Source: JASMHC01 sp042092935 (GTDB lineage Bacteria; Pseudomonadota; Alphaproteobacteria; Rhodobacterales; Rhodobacteraceae). From it: DNA of 64,000 bases. The DNA lies in the NCBI GenBank assembly GCA_042092935.1, contig JBELFK010000001.1, forward strand, positions 25,474 to 89,473. The letters are read 5' to 3'. Of the stretch, positions 22,973 through 32,297 are shown in pieces. Numbering within the stretch: position 1 is the first letter of the stretch; the number at the start of each line of letters is the position of its first letter. The notes beneath the pieces are model-generated. The model worked only from the letters and a program-made list of their open reading frames with translations, was not told the DNA's origin and ran no database searches. The position numbers and the translations under genes were made by a program.

Positions 22973-24826
22973 ATGAGGCTACCTGCCGCCATTCTCGTAT
23001 TGCTTTTCATGCTGGCTGGTGCCGGTCTGAGCTATGTTGGCGCGATGGTTTCGGTGAATGTGGTTGAGGACAGTTCGGAAATTGGCGTGCGCAGGGCGCT
23101 TGACGCAAACGCGCTCGATTGGGCCGAAGTTCAGGCCGACGGGTTGCAAGTGTTGTTGACAGGCACCGCCCCGACCGAGGCGTTGCGCTTCAAGGCGCTT
23201 TCGACCGCCGGGGGCGTTGTCGACGCGGCCCGCGTCGTTGACGGGCTGGATGTGCAAGCAGGCAAGGCGCTTAAGGCCCCCAAGTTTTCGATTGAGATTT
23301 TGCGCAACGACAGCGGTGTGTCGCTGATCGGTTTGGTCCCGAGCGCCACCGACAAGGCCGCATTGATCGCGGCGTTTGAGGCGGCGACCGATGGGGCAAA
23401 TGTCGCGGACCTGCTGGAGAGCGCCGATTACCCCGCCCCTGCCGGATGGGACAAGGCCCTAGAATTTGCAATCACATCGGCGGGCATTCTCAAACGCTCA
23501 AAAATTTCGATGTCGGCGGATTTGATCGATGTGTCCGCCGTGACCGACAGCGCCGAGGAAAAAGCCGAGGTTGAAGCGGCGTTGTTTGAGCATTTGCCAA
23601 CCGGTCTGGGCGTCGATCTTGACGTTTCAGCCCCTCGGCCCGTTATCACGCCCTTCACGCTGCGCTTCGTGGTCGATGAAAACGGGGCGCGGTTTGATGC
23701 CTGTTCGGCGGATGACGCCGCCGCCGTCTCGATGATCGAAACCGCGGCAAAAACTGCGGGGTTGCTGGGCGAGGTGGACTGCACAATCGGTCTCGGGGTT
23801 CCGTCGCCAAGCTGGGGCGAAGCCGCGTCTCAGGCGATTGTGGGACTTGGCGAGATTGGCGCCGGTTCGGTGACCCTGTCCGATGTTGACGTTCACCTGA
23901 TCGCTTTTGACACGGTCCCGCAGGACGTTTTTGACACAGTTGTCGGAGAGCTTGAGAACAGCCTGCCCGACCTGTTCTCGCTACACCCCGAGCTTTTGAA
24001 AAAGGAAGACGTTCGGGATCTCGGACCGCCGGAATTTACGGCGACACTTAGCCCCGAGGGTCAGGTGCAGCTTCGCGGCAGGTTGCCCGACAATCGCAGT
24101 CGCGATGCCGTTGAAAGCTACGCGAAGGCGCAATTCGCAAGCAGCCAAACCTACATGGCCGCGCGGCTTGACCCGACCCTGCCGGCGGGGTGGTCTATTC
24201 GCACGATGATCGCGCTTGAGGCTTTGGCGATGTTGAACAGCGGGTCGGTTGTGGTTGAACCCGACGCCATCACGTTGAGCGGGCGGACCGGTGACAAAGA
24301 GGCGAAGTTCAACATCTCTCGCTTGTTGTCCGAGCAGCTCGGACAGGGCGAAAGTTTGGATCTGGATGTAACCTATCTTGAGACGCTAGATCCCAGCACC
24401 CTGATCCCCACACCCGAGGAATGCCTGAACGACATTCGCGCCGCGGCGGCGGAAAACAAGATCAGGTTTGAACCCAGCTCGGCGACGATCAAGCCCGAAG
24501 CGCAACCGACGATGGACCGGATCGCGGAAATCCTTTTGACCTGCGGGCCAATCCGACTTGAAATTCAAGGCTACACAGACAGTCAGGGGCGCGAGTCGAT
24601 GAACCTGACGCTGTCGCAATCACGGGCGGAAGCCGTGATCGAAGAACTGATGAACCGGCGTATTCTCGTATCGAATGTGATTGCAACGGGCTATGGTGAA
24701 GTGCGGCCGATCGCAGACAACGGAACCGAGGAAGGCCGCGAGGCCAACAGACGGATCGAATTCCACCTGTATGATCCCGCGAATATCGCGACGCCTGAAG
24801 ACACTGAGGGAGAAAGCAATGAGTAG
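22973..24826 (+). CDS. OmpA-family protein with BON-like repeats
   Basis: This is a 617-residue envelope protein with an N-terminal signal or anchor (MRLPAAILVLLFMLAGAGLSY). The middle carries several BON-like units with alternating alpha and beta stretches (such as ADGLQVLLTGTAPTEALRFKAL), a fold that usually binds phospholipid. The C-terminal domain, about residues 490-605, is a peptidoglycan-binding OmpA domain: RFEPSSATIKPEAQPTMDRI, LEIQGYTDSQGRESMN, LSQSRAEAV and EANRRIEFHLY. It probably tethers an outer or inner membrane to the wall. It overlaps the next small gene by eight bases, so the two are likely to act together. Confidence 0.85.
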   Translation: MRLPAAILVLLFMLAGAGLSYVGAMVSVNVVEDSSEIGVRRALDANALDWAEVQADGLQVLLTGTAPTEALRFKALSTAGGVVDAARVVDGLDVQAGKALKAPKFSIEILRNDSGVSLIGLVPSATDKAALIAAFEAATDGANVADLLESADYPAPAGWDKALEFAITSAGILKRSKISMSADLIDVSAVTDSAEEKAEVEAALFEHLPTGLGVDLDVSAPRPVITPFTLRFVVDENGARFDACSADDAAAVSMIETAAKTAGLLGEVDCTIGLGVPSPSWGEAASQAIVGLGEIGAGSVTLSDVDVHLIAFDTVPQDVFDTVVGELENSLPDLFSLHPELLKKEDVRDLGPPEFTATLSPEGQVQLRGRLPDNRSRDAVESYAKAQFASSQTYMAARLDPTLPAGWSIRTMIALEALAMLNSGSVVVEPDAITLSGRTGDKEAKFNISRLLSEQLGQGESLDLDVTYLETLDPSTLIPTPEECLNDIRAAAAENKIRFEPSSATIKPEAQPTMDRIAEILLTCGPIRLEIQGYTDSQGRESMNLTLSQSRAEAVIEELMNRRILVSNVIATGYGEVRPIADNGTEEGREANRRIEFHLYDPANIATPEDTEGESNE

Positions 24827-25148
24827 ATCGGAATTCATCATTGCCACGGCGATCGTTCTGTTTGTGGCCTTTTTGGTCGGATGGTTCGCGCATTGGCTGG
24901 TGCATCGGTTCACCCGCGTCAATCAGGCCGACTTTGGCGAATTGGACAAGATGGCAAAAGAACTGCACGAGGCCGAGGAGCTGCGCGACCAAACCATCGC
25001 GAGCTACGGCGAAAAAGAAGCGGAACTCGCCAATCAACTCAGCCAGACCCAAGCCGAACTGGCCGCGGCGATGGAGGGGCTGCGCGTGGCGCGGGGTGAG
25101 ACCGAGGAATTGCGCGAGTATATCGAACGCGTCAACGCGATGGACTAA
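24819..25148 (+). CDS. Small membrane-anchored coiled-coil protein
   Basis: This 109-residue protein starts MSRSEFIIATAIVLFVAFLV, a single transmembrane helix that is followed by a charged juxtamembrane stretch. Residues 40-105 form a long, Glu/Ala/Gln-rich coiled coil (LANQLSQTQAELAAAMEGL). No enzymatic motif is present. The ATG lies within the end of the OmpA/BON gene (eight-base overlap), so translation is coupled, and the two proteins may form one envelope complex. The function is not known. Confidence 0.7.
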   Translation: MSRSEFIIATAIVLFVAFLVGWFAHWLVHRFTRVNQADFGELDKMAKELHEAEELRDQTIASYGEKEAELANQLSQTQAELAAAMEGLRVARGETEELREYIERVNAMD

Positions 25149-25157
25149 CGCCAGTCT

Positions 25158-25604
25158 TTAACGCCAACGCGTCAGGCTGTCTTCGTCGTCCTGCTTCGCG
25201 GCAACCCATTCAGCACCGTTCGTCAGGAATTCTTTCTTCCAGAAGGGCGCGCGGGATTTCAGGTAATCCATAAGAAACTCTGCCGCCTCAAACGCGTCTT
25301 TGCGATGACGGGCTGCGGTGGCGACCATCATTATCTTCTCGCCGGGTGCAAGGTCTCCGAAGCGGTGAATGACCAGAACATCGCCCAATGACCAACGCGC
25401 GGTCGCCTCTGTCGCGATCTTGGTCAACGCCTTTTCCGTCATGCCGGGATAATGCTCAATCGTCATTTTTTGCAGCGTGCCGTCAGGCGTATCCCGCACG
25501 ATGCCGGTGAAGGTTACGATGGCCCCCTGATCCTTGTGGCCTTGCGCAAACGCGGCTGCTTCATCACCAAGATCAAACGGCGCGGATTGAACGGCGATCT
25601 TCAT
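25158..25604 (-). CDS. moaE: Molybdopterin synthase catalytic subunit
   Basis: This is the large subunit of molybdopterin synthase, which moves sulfur from the MoaD thiocarboxylate to precursor Z (cPMP). The 148-residue sequence has GAIVTFTGIVRD, MTIEHYPGMTEKAL, VIHRFGDLAPGE and ATAARHRKDAFEAAEFLMDYLKS with the catalytic lysines, ending in APFWKKE. The length fits MoaE. It follows moaD by two bases and is the last gene of the pgsA-moaD-moaE string. It converges on the coiled-coil gene with a nine-base gap. Confidence 0.95.
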   Translation of the reverse strand: MKIAVQSAPFDLGDEAAAFAQGHKDQGAIVTFTGIVRDTPDGTLQKMTIEHYPGMTEKALTKIATEATARWSLGDVLVIHRFGDLAPGEKIMMVATAARHRKDAFEAAEFLMDYLKSRAPFWKKEFLTNGAEWVAAKQDDEDSLTRWR

Positions 25605-25606
25605 GG

Positions 25607-25855
25607 CTAACCACCGGTCATGGGTGGGAAAAACGCAACTTCGCGGGCGCCTTTGATGCTTGCGTCAAAATCGGTGAGGTCTTGGTCAACTGCAACCCGC
25701 AGCGCCGAGACATCGGCAAAGGCGGCGGCATAACGGTCCTCACGTGCTGAAAGCTCGGCCACAAGCTCAGCGACGGTTGTAGCGGTCGTCTCAACCGTTT
25801 CTTTAGGAAGACCGATGCGTTCGCGCACCCATGCGAAATAGAGGACGTTCACCAT
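25607..25855 (-). CDS. moaD: Molybdopterin synthase sulfur-carrier subunit
   Basis: This is a ubiquitin-like 82-residue sulfur carrier for molybdopterin synthesis. The required C-terminal Gly-Gly is visible (PPMTGG), where the thiocarboxylate forms. The N-terminal beta strand is VNVLYFAWVRERIG. The ATG at 25855 is chosen because it lies two bases after the pgsA stop and gives the standard length; a longer frame upstream would lie inside pgsA. The gene is followed two bases later by moaE, so both subunits come from one transcript. Confidence 0.93.
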   Translation of the reverse strand: MVNVLYFAWVRERIGLPKETVETTATTVAELVAELSAREDRYAAAFADVSALRVAVDQDLTDFDASIKGAREVAFFPPMTGG

Positions 25856-25857
25856 GG

Positions 25858-26517
25858 TCAATCCTTGAGATGCGGGCGTGCTTTTCGAAAGTAATCCCAG
25901 CCGGTAATCGCGGTCAGGATCATCGCCAACCACAAAAGCGTAATGCCGATGTTTTTGGACCAGATGAAACCTGCAAATTTCCACCGCAGGCCCAGAACGT
26001 CTTCGATCTCGCCCGAAATGATTGCCTGAAACGTCAGACCGTCCATTCCGAAAGAGGACATCCCGACCATGTGTTCAAATATGCCGTAGGCGAACAAGAC
26101 CGAGATCGCCAGCATTTGGACCGTGGTTTTCCACTTTGCAAGCTTGGTTACCTTCAACGTGCCTGCTGTATCGCCGAGGTATTCACGCAGGCCCGACACG
26201 AAGGTTTCGCGGAACAGGATGACGACGGTCGGCACGAGAATCCAGAACGAAAGGCCCATCAGGGCAACGAGGGCAAGCAGCGCGGTCACCACCATTGCCT
26301 TATCGGCAATCGGGTCCAGCATGGCCCCGAGTTTGGTTGTCTGCTTCCATGAGCGGGCCAGATAGCCGTCGAACCAATCGGTGATCGACGCGCTGGTAAA
26401 CAGCACGAGGGCGATCCAGTCCGCGTAGGGTCGGATCACGAATAAGAACACCAACCCCACAACCGGGGCGGCGAGCAGACGAAAGATCGTCAGGATATTT
26501 GGCAAATTCAGCGTCAT
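25858..26517 (-). CDS. pgsA: CDP-diacylglycerol-glycerol-3-phosphate 3-phosphatidyltransferase
   Basis: This membrane enzyme makes phosphatidylglycerol phosphate from CDP-diacylglycerol. The 219-residue protein has about five or six helices. The CDP-alcohol phosphotransferase signature reads DWFDGYLARSWKQTTKLGAM followed by LDPIADK, with all Asp residues present. The N-terminal LPNILTIFRLLAAPV is typical. It is the first gene of a pgsA-moaD-moaE run. In many Rhodobacterales uvrC precedes it; here uvrC is 8.5 kb away, across an uptake and hydrolase module. Confidence 0.95.
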   Translation of the reverse strand: MTLNLPNILTIFRLLAAPVVGLVFLFVIRPYADWIALVLFTSASITDWFDGYLARSWKQTTKLGAMLDPIADKAMVVTALLALVALMGLSFWILVPTVVILFRETFVSGLREYLGDTAGTLKVTKLAKWKTTVQMLAISVLFAYGIFEHMVGMSSFGMDGLTFQAIISGEIEDVLGLRWKFAGFIWSKNIGITLLWLAMILTAITGWDYFRKARPHLKD

Positions 26518-26628
26518 GCTGTTTTCCTATCTATTGCCACGCCGTCAGGGAAGACCAGAAAAGCCGCGACCGATGAAATGTCGCAAAATTACTAGGTTCA
26601 ATCACGCAACGGTGTCTAAGCTAGCTCC

Positions 26629-28469
26629 ATGCGCATTAAAACCTCGTTACCCCGCCCCATCACCGTTATTGAGGATCAACGTATCCTCATGCCTGACGGA
26701 TGTGAACTGTCCGCTCGTATATGGATGCCAAAGGATGCGGATACAAATCCGGTGCCCATGATCCTCGAGCATCTGCCCTATCGCAAACGCGACGGGACAA
26801 TCGCGCGGGACGAGGTTTCGCATCCGTGGATGGCGGGTCACGGATACGCTTGCATTCGCGTCGATATGCGCGGCAGTGGCGACAGCGCCGGACTGCACGT
26901 GGACGAATACACCCAGCAAGAATGGGACGACGCCATCAGCGTGATGGACTGGGCACGGGACCAGCCTTGGTGCGACGGCAACTTCGGCATGCAGGGGATC
27001 AGTTGGGGCGGGTTCAATTGCCTGCAAGTCGCGGCGTTGCGCCCAAAGGGGTTAAAAGCGGTCATCACCATTTGTTCGACGGCAGATCGTTATAACGAGG
27101 ACATACACTACAAAGGTGGCGCGTTGTTGAATGAGAACCTCGGGTGGGCCACGCAGATGTTGGCCTACTCGTCGCGTGCGCCGGATCCAGCACTGGCCCC
27201 AAATTCGTGGCGCGACATTTGGATGGAGCGGCTCGACGCGCAGCCGTTCAGTCTTGAGACATGGCTGGATCACCAAACCCGCGACGACTATTGGAAGCAC
27301 GGCTCGGTCTGCGAGGATTACGCGGCGATTGAAGCTGCTGTGCTGTCTATCGGCGGCTGGCATGATGGGTATCGCAACACGATTGGCCATCTGGTCAGTC
27401 ACTTGAACGCCCCTGCAAAAGGCATCATTGGGCCGTGGATTCACAAATATCCCCATATCGCCGGACCTCAGCCTGCCATCGGATTCTTGCAAGAAGCCAA
27501 ACGCTGGTGGGACCACTGGTTAAAGGGCGTGGACACCGGTGTTCAAGACGACCCCGACATGCGGATCTATGTGATGGACGCGCTCAAACCCAAGGCGTGG
27601 CTGCCCGAACGCCCCGGCCGTTGGATCGCCGAGCCATCGTGGCCGTCGCCCTCGATCATTCGGGACACGCTTCATTTAACCGACGGCGGTTTAAGTCGTG
27701 CCAAAGCACCCTGCACGGCCTCGGTATGCTCATTGGCAGATTGCGGGGCGACGGGTGGCGAGTATTTTCCCTATGCCTACGGCCCTGAATTCCCGACAGA
27801 TCAGCGCAGCGATGATGCCCAATCGGCCTGTTTCGACGGNNNNNNNNNNNNNNNNNNNNNNNNNNNNNNNNNNNNNNNNNNNNNNNNNNNNNNNNNNNNN
27901 NNNNNNNNNNNNNNNNNNNNNNNNNNNNNNNNNNNNNNNGGCTCAGGGTCTCGGTGCAGACCAACTACTGGCCGTTTCTGTGGCCCGCCCCCGAACTTGC
28001 GACCGTCACCATACATCAAGGCGCAATTGAAGTGCCCCAGCGTCCTCTGGCGTCTGGCGATGAATGGCAGTTTGAACCCGCCGAGGGCAGTCAGCCGTGG
28101 GATATTGAAACGCACCGTGCAGGCAAGTGCAGCCGGACCCGCGAGATTGATCTCGAGACGGGGGACTCGGTCATGCGGATCACGAATGACGGTGGGCATG
28201 TGACCGATTTGAACCACGGTTTGTCGACCTCGTCGATCACACATGAGGAATGGCGGATCAACGCGGATAATCCTTTAAGCGCCAAAGCCGACATTCACTG
28301 GTTCACGACCATGGGGCGCGACGATTGGCAAACCAGCACCGAGGCAAAATCCTCGATGACAGCCGATGCGCAGGCGTTTCACATCAAAGCCGAATTGCGC
28401 ACATGGGAGGGGGACGATCTGGTGTTCGAGAGAACCTTTCAACGCAGCATCCCCCGCAACGGCATGTAG
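26629..28469 (+). CDS. CocE/NonD-family alpha/beta hydrolase (S15-like), interrupted by assembly gap
   Basis: This is an alpha/beta hydrolase of the CocE/X-Pro dipeptidyl-peptidase type, which cleaves esters or N-terminal Xaa-Pro bonds. The N-terminal part has RVDMRGSGDSAG and the nucleophile elbow GISWGG with Ser125, then a catalytic-His-type segment IIGPWIHKYPH. After the 100-N gap, the C-terminal jelly-roll domain (PPAEGSQPWDIETH-like region to the end at 28469) continues in another frame. The frame change is explained by the gap not being its true length, so one gene is annotated. No signal peptide is present, so the enzyme is cytoplasmic. It ends just before a shared terminator facing the binding-protein gene. 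Confidence 0.82.
27840..27939. other. Assembly gap (100 N) inside the CocE-type hydrolase gene
   Basis: A run of exactly 100 N separates two parts of one hydrolase gene. The reading frame after the gap differs from the one before it, so the true missing length is not 100 bases, or differs from it modulo three. The hidden segment should cover the junction between the catalytic and C-terminal jelly-roll domains. Confidence 0.98.
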
Positions 28470-28478
28470 CCAAAACAA

Positions 28479-28510
28479 AAACGGCGCCACTTGGGCGCCG
28501 TTTCTTTTTC
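28479..28510. terminator. Bidirectional Rho-independent terminator
   Basis: A perfect 10-base stem (AAACGGCGCC at 28479-28488 and GGCGCCGTTT at 28494-28503) has a five-base loop. It is followed on the plus strand by CTTTTTC and flanked on the other side by an A-rich stretch that gives a U-tract on the minus strand. It lies between the convergent hydrolase gene (end 28469) and binding-protein gene (end 28525) and can stop both. Confidence 0.85.
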
Positions 28511-28524
28511 TTGGGTGTCGCTGA

Positions 28525-30135
28525 TTAAGCGTTGAACCACCAGCGCTCGGCCGAGTGAGAACCGTCAAGCTCCCAGTTGGCGGCAACATTCTCTGAGTGT
28601 CCGACCTTGGTCGACAGACCCATGATGTAGTTCGCGAACATCGGCACAATCGCACCGCCATCATCACTGATGAGCATCTGCGCTTCTGCATACATTGCAG
28701 CCCGCTTGGTTGTGTCCAGCTCGGAACGAGCGGCAACGACGATGTCGTTAAACTTCGCCGACGCCTCGGTGCCCTTCCAGGCGGTGTCGTTCCACTCGGT
28801 GTCATTGGTGTAGGCCGCTGTATACATCCAGTCTTGGGTTGGACGACCACCCCAATAGGCTGCTGACCAGCCTTTCTTGTTCCAGACGTTCGACCAGTAG
28901 CCGTCCGATGGTTCACGCACCACTTCAACTTCGATGCCCGCAGCACCAGCCGACGCTTGGATAAGCTGAGCCGCATCAACCGCGCCCGCAAACGCTGCAT
29001 CAGAGGCCGACAGTTGGATTGCGCCGCTGTGGCCCGACTTTTTGTAGTGGAACGCAGCTTGCTCGGGATCATACTCACGCTGAGGCAGATCGCCGGCGTG
29101 ATATGGAACCGCTGGCGAAATTGGGTGGTCGTTGCCAAGCGCACCGTGGCCAAGCAGAATCTTGTCTACCATTTCCTGACGGTTTACTGCCAGTTTCAGC
29201 GCCATGCGCAGATGTGCGTCGTCAAACGGTGCAACATCCAGACGCATTGGGAAGGTATAGTGCAGATACCCTGTGGTCTCGAGAATATTGACCGCAGGCG
29301 AACGTGCCAGCAGGCCAACCGTTTTTGGATCAAGGCGGTCGATGACGTCAACCTGACCCGACAGAAGGGCGTTCTGACGCGCGGTGATGTCGATGATCGA
29401 CAGCAGCGTAAATTCGTCAAAATGAACTTCTTTGAAGTAATTCGGGTTGCGGGTCATTTCCGCGCGCACGCCCGGCTCAAAGTTCTGAAGCGAGAAGCCG
29501 CCGGTTCCGATGCCTGCAATTGGATCGACCATGCCGTCCATCGATGGCATGACAGCCAGGTGATAATCACCAATCACGAACGGGAAGTCAGCGTTTGGAC
29601 CGTCAAGATCGATCACAACGCGGTTCGCGCCATCTGTACGGATATCGGTGACCGAGCTGAGCAAGCCTTTGGCAGCGGATTTGGATTCGTCGCCGCGGTG
29701 GTAGTTGATCGAGGCGACAACATCGTCCGCGTGCAGCGATTTTCCGTTGTGGAATTCAACGCCTGTGCGCAGGTTGAAAATCCACGTCGCGCCGCCGTTG
29801 TCGGCATCCCAGCTTTCGGCCAGATCACCGCGCAGCGACCCATCGGGGCCAATCTCGGTCAGGTGGTTGAAGACTGTGTTCACCATGTTGTTGGTGAACC
29901 CGTTTTCATATGTCGCCGGATCGAGGCTATCCGTCGTCGAGCCGTGGCCAACGCCGACGCGATAGTGACCGCCCTTGCTTGGCACAGAGGCCATGACCTG
30001 CGTGGCCATTCCAAGCGCGGATGGAACAGCCACACCCGCAGCAACCATCGAGCGCACAAAGGTGCGTCGGTTAATATGTCCGGCAGCGAATTTTGTTTTC
30101 TGCTCTGTCATAAACAGAGATTTGCGATCTTTCAT
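28525..30135 (-). CDS. Peptide-type ABC transporter substrate-binding protein with Tat signal
   Basis: This is a 536-residue periplasmic binding protein of the dipeptide/oligopeptide (SBP family 5) class. It starts with a twin-arginine signal (INRRTFVRSMVAAGVAVPSA) ending near AMA-like sites, so it is probably exported folded. The mature part has DSLDPATYENGF, WDADNGGATWIFNLRTGVEF, HADDVVASI and GTGGFSLQNFEPG. The Pro-Leu-Arg-type substrate region continues to the C-terminus. The ATG at 30135 has an AGGAAGG site upstream. It is divergent from its permease genes across a 258-base region. Substrates could be peptides or other amides; they cannot be read from the sequence. Confidence 0.93.
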   Translation of the reverse strand: MKDRKSLFMTEQKTKFAAGHINRRTFVRSMVAAGVAVPSALGMATQVMASVPSKGGHYRVGVGHGSTTDSLDPATYENGFTNNMVNTVFNHLTEIGPDGSLRGDLAESWDADNGGATWIFNLRTGVEFHNGKSLHADDVVASINYHRGDESKSAAKGLLSSVTDIRTDGANRVVIDLDGPNADFPFVIGDYHLAVMPSMDGMVDPIAGIGTGGFSLQNFEPGVRAEMTRNPNYFKEVHFDEFTLLSIIDITARQNALLSGQVDVIDRLDPKTVGLLARSPAVNILETTGYLHYTFPMRLDVAPFDDAHLRMALKLAVNRQEMVDKILLGHGALGNDHPISPAVPYHAGDLPQREYDPEQAAFHYKKSGHSGAIQLSASDAAFAGAVDAAQLIQASAGAAGIEVEVVREPSDGYWSNVWNKKGWSAAYWGGRPTQDWMYTAAYTNDTEWNDTAWKGTEASAKFNDIVVAARSELDTTKRAAMYAEAQMLISDDGGAIVPMFANYIMGLSTKVGHSENVAANWELDGSHSAERWWFNA

Positions 30136-30393
30136 TTGGCTTTTGCCTTCCTGTTGTGAACGTCGTTTTTAGGCCTTTTTGACTGATCTCCCAAATCGCT
30201 CAAAAAGACATACCCATCTTGGTACAGACGGATCGTAACAATAGATTGAGGGCTAAAGCAAATTTCTTTCACAAACCCCGTTTACTTTTTTGCAGTGTTG
30301 CGCCTACCCTTTTGCAACAGGGAGATTGGGTAGGACCAAAAACGACGTGCTATTAAGGCGCAACCTAGCCCAACCAAGTAGACAAAAAGGGGG
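30136..30393. promoter_or_regulatory. Divergent intergenic region between binding protein and permease genes
   Basis: This AT-rich 258-base gap must hold promoters for both the binding-protein gene (leftward) and the permease-ATPase operon (rightward). A short dyad, TGTTGC at 30296-30301 and GCAACA at 30314-30319 around 12 bases, could be an operator. No regulator gene is adjacent. A GGGGGA ribosome-binding-like run precedes the permease start. No -35/-10 pair was convincing enough to place. Confidence 0.35.
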
Positions 30394-30396
30394 ATG

Positions 30397-31383
30397 ATGA
30401 CCGTGCATCCGGTTATCAGGACGGTTTTACAGCGCCTTGCTTTAGGCGTGATGACCTTATTCTTCGTATCACTGGTTATCTTCAGCGGCGTCGAAATGCT
30501 GCCAGGTGACTTTACTCAGGCCGTTCTCGGACAGGCCGCAACCGAGGAAACCGTCGCCGCCTTCCGGCGCGAACTGGGCCTCGATCAGCCTGCATATATA
30601 CGCTATTTCGATTGGATCGGCGGAGTCATGACCGGCGATTTCGGGACGTCTTTTTCCGGTCGCGCGTCATCCGGCATCGACAGATCGCGCGATGTGGTTG
30701 ACCTGATCGGCCCACGCCTTTGGAACACTATGTTTTTGGCGTCGATGACAGCACTTGTCGCGGTTCCGCTTGCCCTGTTCCTCGGGATTACTGCCGCGCT
30801 ATATCGCAATTCGATCTATGACCGCGTGGTCAATGCCTCGACGCTGGCGACGATTTCGACACCTGAATTCTTCGTTGCATACATCCTGATTCTTTTCCTG
30901 GCGGCGCTCAATCCGATATTCCCGTCGCTTGCAAATGTGTCGCCTGACACCGAGTTGAGTGAGCGAATCTATCGAAGTGCCCTGCCCTCGATGACCCTCG
31001 CGCTGGTGATTATCGCCCATATGATGCGCATGACGCGTGCCGCGATCATCAACCTGCTGGCCAGCCCCTATATCGAAATGGCGCGCCTTAAGGGGCTGTC
31101 ATCGACGCGGGTCATTCTGTTCCACGCGCTGCCCAATGCTTGGGCGCCAATCGTCAACGTCATCGCGTTCAACCTTGCCTATCTGGTGGTCGGCGTGGTC
31201 GTTGTTGAGGTGGTCTTTGTTTATCCGGGCATCGGTCAATTGATGGTCGACGCCGTTACAACCCGTGACATTCCGGTGGTTCAGGCCTGTGCCCTGATCT
31301 TCGCCGCGACGTATATCGTGCTGAATCTCCTGGCCGATATCATCTCGATTGTCACCAACCCGAGGCTTCTGCATCCAAGATGA
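30397..31383 (+). CDS. ABC transporter permease, DppB/OppB type
   Basis: This is an inner-membrane permease of about 328 residues for the peptide-type ABC transporter. It has six hydrophobic helices. The characteristic N-terminal block is VLQRLALGVMTLFFVSLVIF, followed by LPGDFTQAVLGQAA and the Asp-rich GLDQPAYIRYFDWIGG. The cytoplasmic EAA-type loop is visible as NLLASPYIEMARLKGLSSTRV. Adjacent ATG codons at 30394 and 30397 are both possible starts. It overlaps the next permease gene by four bases (ATGA). Confidence 0.93.
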   Translation: MTVHPVIRTVLQRLALGVMTLFFVSLVIFSGVEMLPGDFTQAVLGQAATEETVAAFRRELGLDQPAYIRYFDWIGGVMTGDFGTSFSGRASSGIDRSRDVVDLIGPRLWNTMFLASMTALVAVPLALFLGITAALYRNSIYDRVVNASTLATISTPEFFVAYILILFLAALNPIFPSLANVSPDTELSERIYRSALPSMTLALVIIAHMMRMTRAAIINLLASPYIEMARLKGLSSTRVILFHALPNAWAPIVNVIAFNLAYLVVGVVVVEVVFVYPGIGQLMVDAVTTRDIPVVQACALIFAATYIVLNLLADIISIVTNPRLLHPR

Positions 31384-32297
31384 GTACATCCGAAGGTTAT
31401 TCCGCAAAGGACGAAGTTGGCCAGGTCCGCGCACGCCGCACCTGGAGCCAGCGCACATGGATCGAGCTTAAAAAGGCACCCCCGACGGCTTGGCTGGGGA
31501 TGATCGTTATCAGCCTGTACCTGATCGTTGCCCTGTTCGCCCCATTGATCGCGCCCTATGGCGAGGCCGAGATTACGCCGATTCCCTATGCCCCCTGGGG
31601 CGGAGACCATCTGTTTGGCACGGATCAAATTGGTCGGGATATTCTGTCGAGACTGATCTTCGGAGCGCGCAACACAATCGGTATCGCCCTTGCAACCACG
31701 TTCCTTGCCTTCCTGATCGGGGGGGGTCTGGCCTTGGTTGCTGCGATCTCGCGCGGGTGGGTCGATCAGATTCTGTCGCGTTTCGTCGATGTTCTGATGG
31801 CCATTCCCAGCCTGATTTTCGCTCTGATGCTGCTGTCGATCTTCGGGTCGAACATCACCTCGCTGATTATCATTATCGCGGTTCTGGACAGCACCCGTGT
31901 GTTCCGTCTGACCCGTGCCGTCGCGATGAACGTTGTGGTTATGGAATACGTTGAGGCGGCGAAACTGCGCGGAGAAGGACTCGGCTGGATCATGCGCCGC
32001 GAAATTCTGCCAAACATCATGCCGCCCTTGGTCGCCGAATTCGGCCTTCGGTTCTGCTTTGTCTTCCTGACGATTGCGGCACTGTCCTTCCTTGGTGTCG
32101 GCATCCAGCCGCCAACGGCTGACTGGGGCTCAATGGTGCGAGAAAACGCCTCGCTGATCCAGTTTGCGCAATTTGACCTGAAAGCCGGCATTACGCCCCT
32201 GCTGCCTGCGGCGGCGATTGCAATCCTCACCATCGCGGTCAACTTCGTGGTGGATTGGTTCCTGATGAAAACGAGCGGTCTGCGCGATGAGCACTGA
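31380..32297 (+). CDS. ABC transporter permease, DppC/OppC type
   Basis: This is the second permease (305 residues) of the peptide-type ABC transporter. The N-terminal cytoplasmic tail leads into the first helix, and APYGEAEITPIPYAPWGGDH with FGTDQIGRDILSRLIFGARN is the usual OppC/DppC block. The EAA-like loop is VVMEYVEAAKLRGEGLGWIM. The ATG overlaps the upstream permease stop (ATGA), and its stop overlaps the ATPase start by 11 bases, so the three genes form one coupled unit. Confidence 0.93.
   Translation: MSTSEGYSAKDEVGQVRARRTWSQRTWIELKKAPPTAWLGMIVISLYLIVALFAPLIAPYGEAEITPIPYAPWGGDHLFGTDQIGRDILSRLIFGARNTIGIALATTFLAFLIGGGLALVAAISRGWVDQILSRFVDVLMAIPSLIFALMLLSIFGSNITSLIIIIAVLDSTRVFRLTRAVAMNVVVMEYVEAAKLRGEGLGWIMRREILPNIMPPLVAEFGLRFCFVFLTIAALSFLGVGIQPPTADWGSMVRENASLIQFAQFDLKAGITPLLPAAAIAILTIAVNFVVDWFLMKTSGLRDEH

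Noticed and set aside
26629..28203. CocE hydrolase ending at 28203
   Set aside because: That frame after the N gap is an artefact; the true C-terminal domain is in another frame up to 28469.
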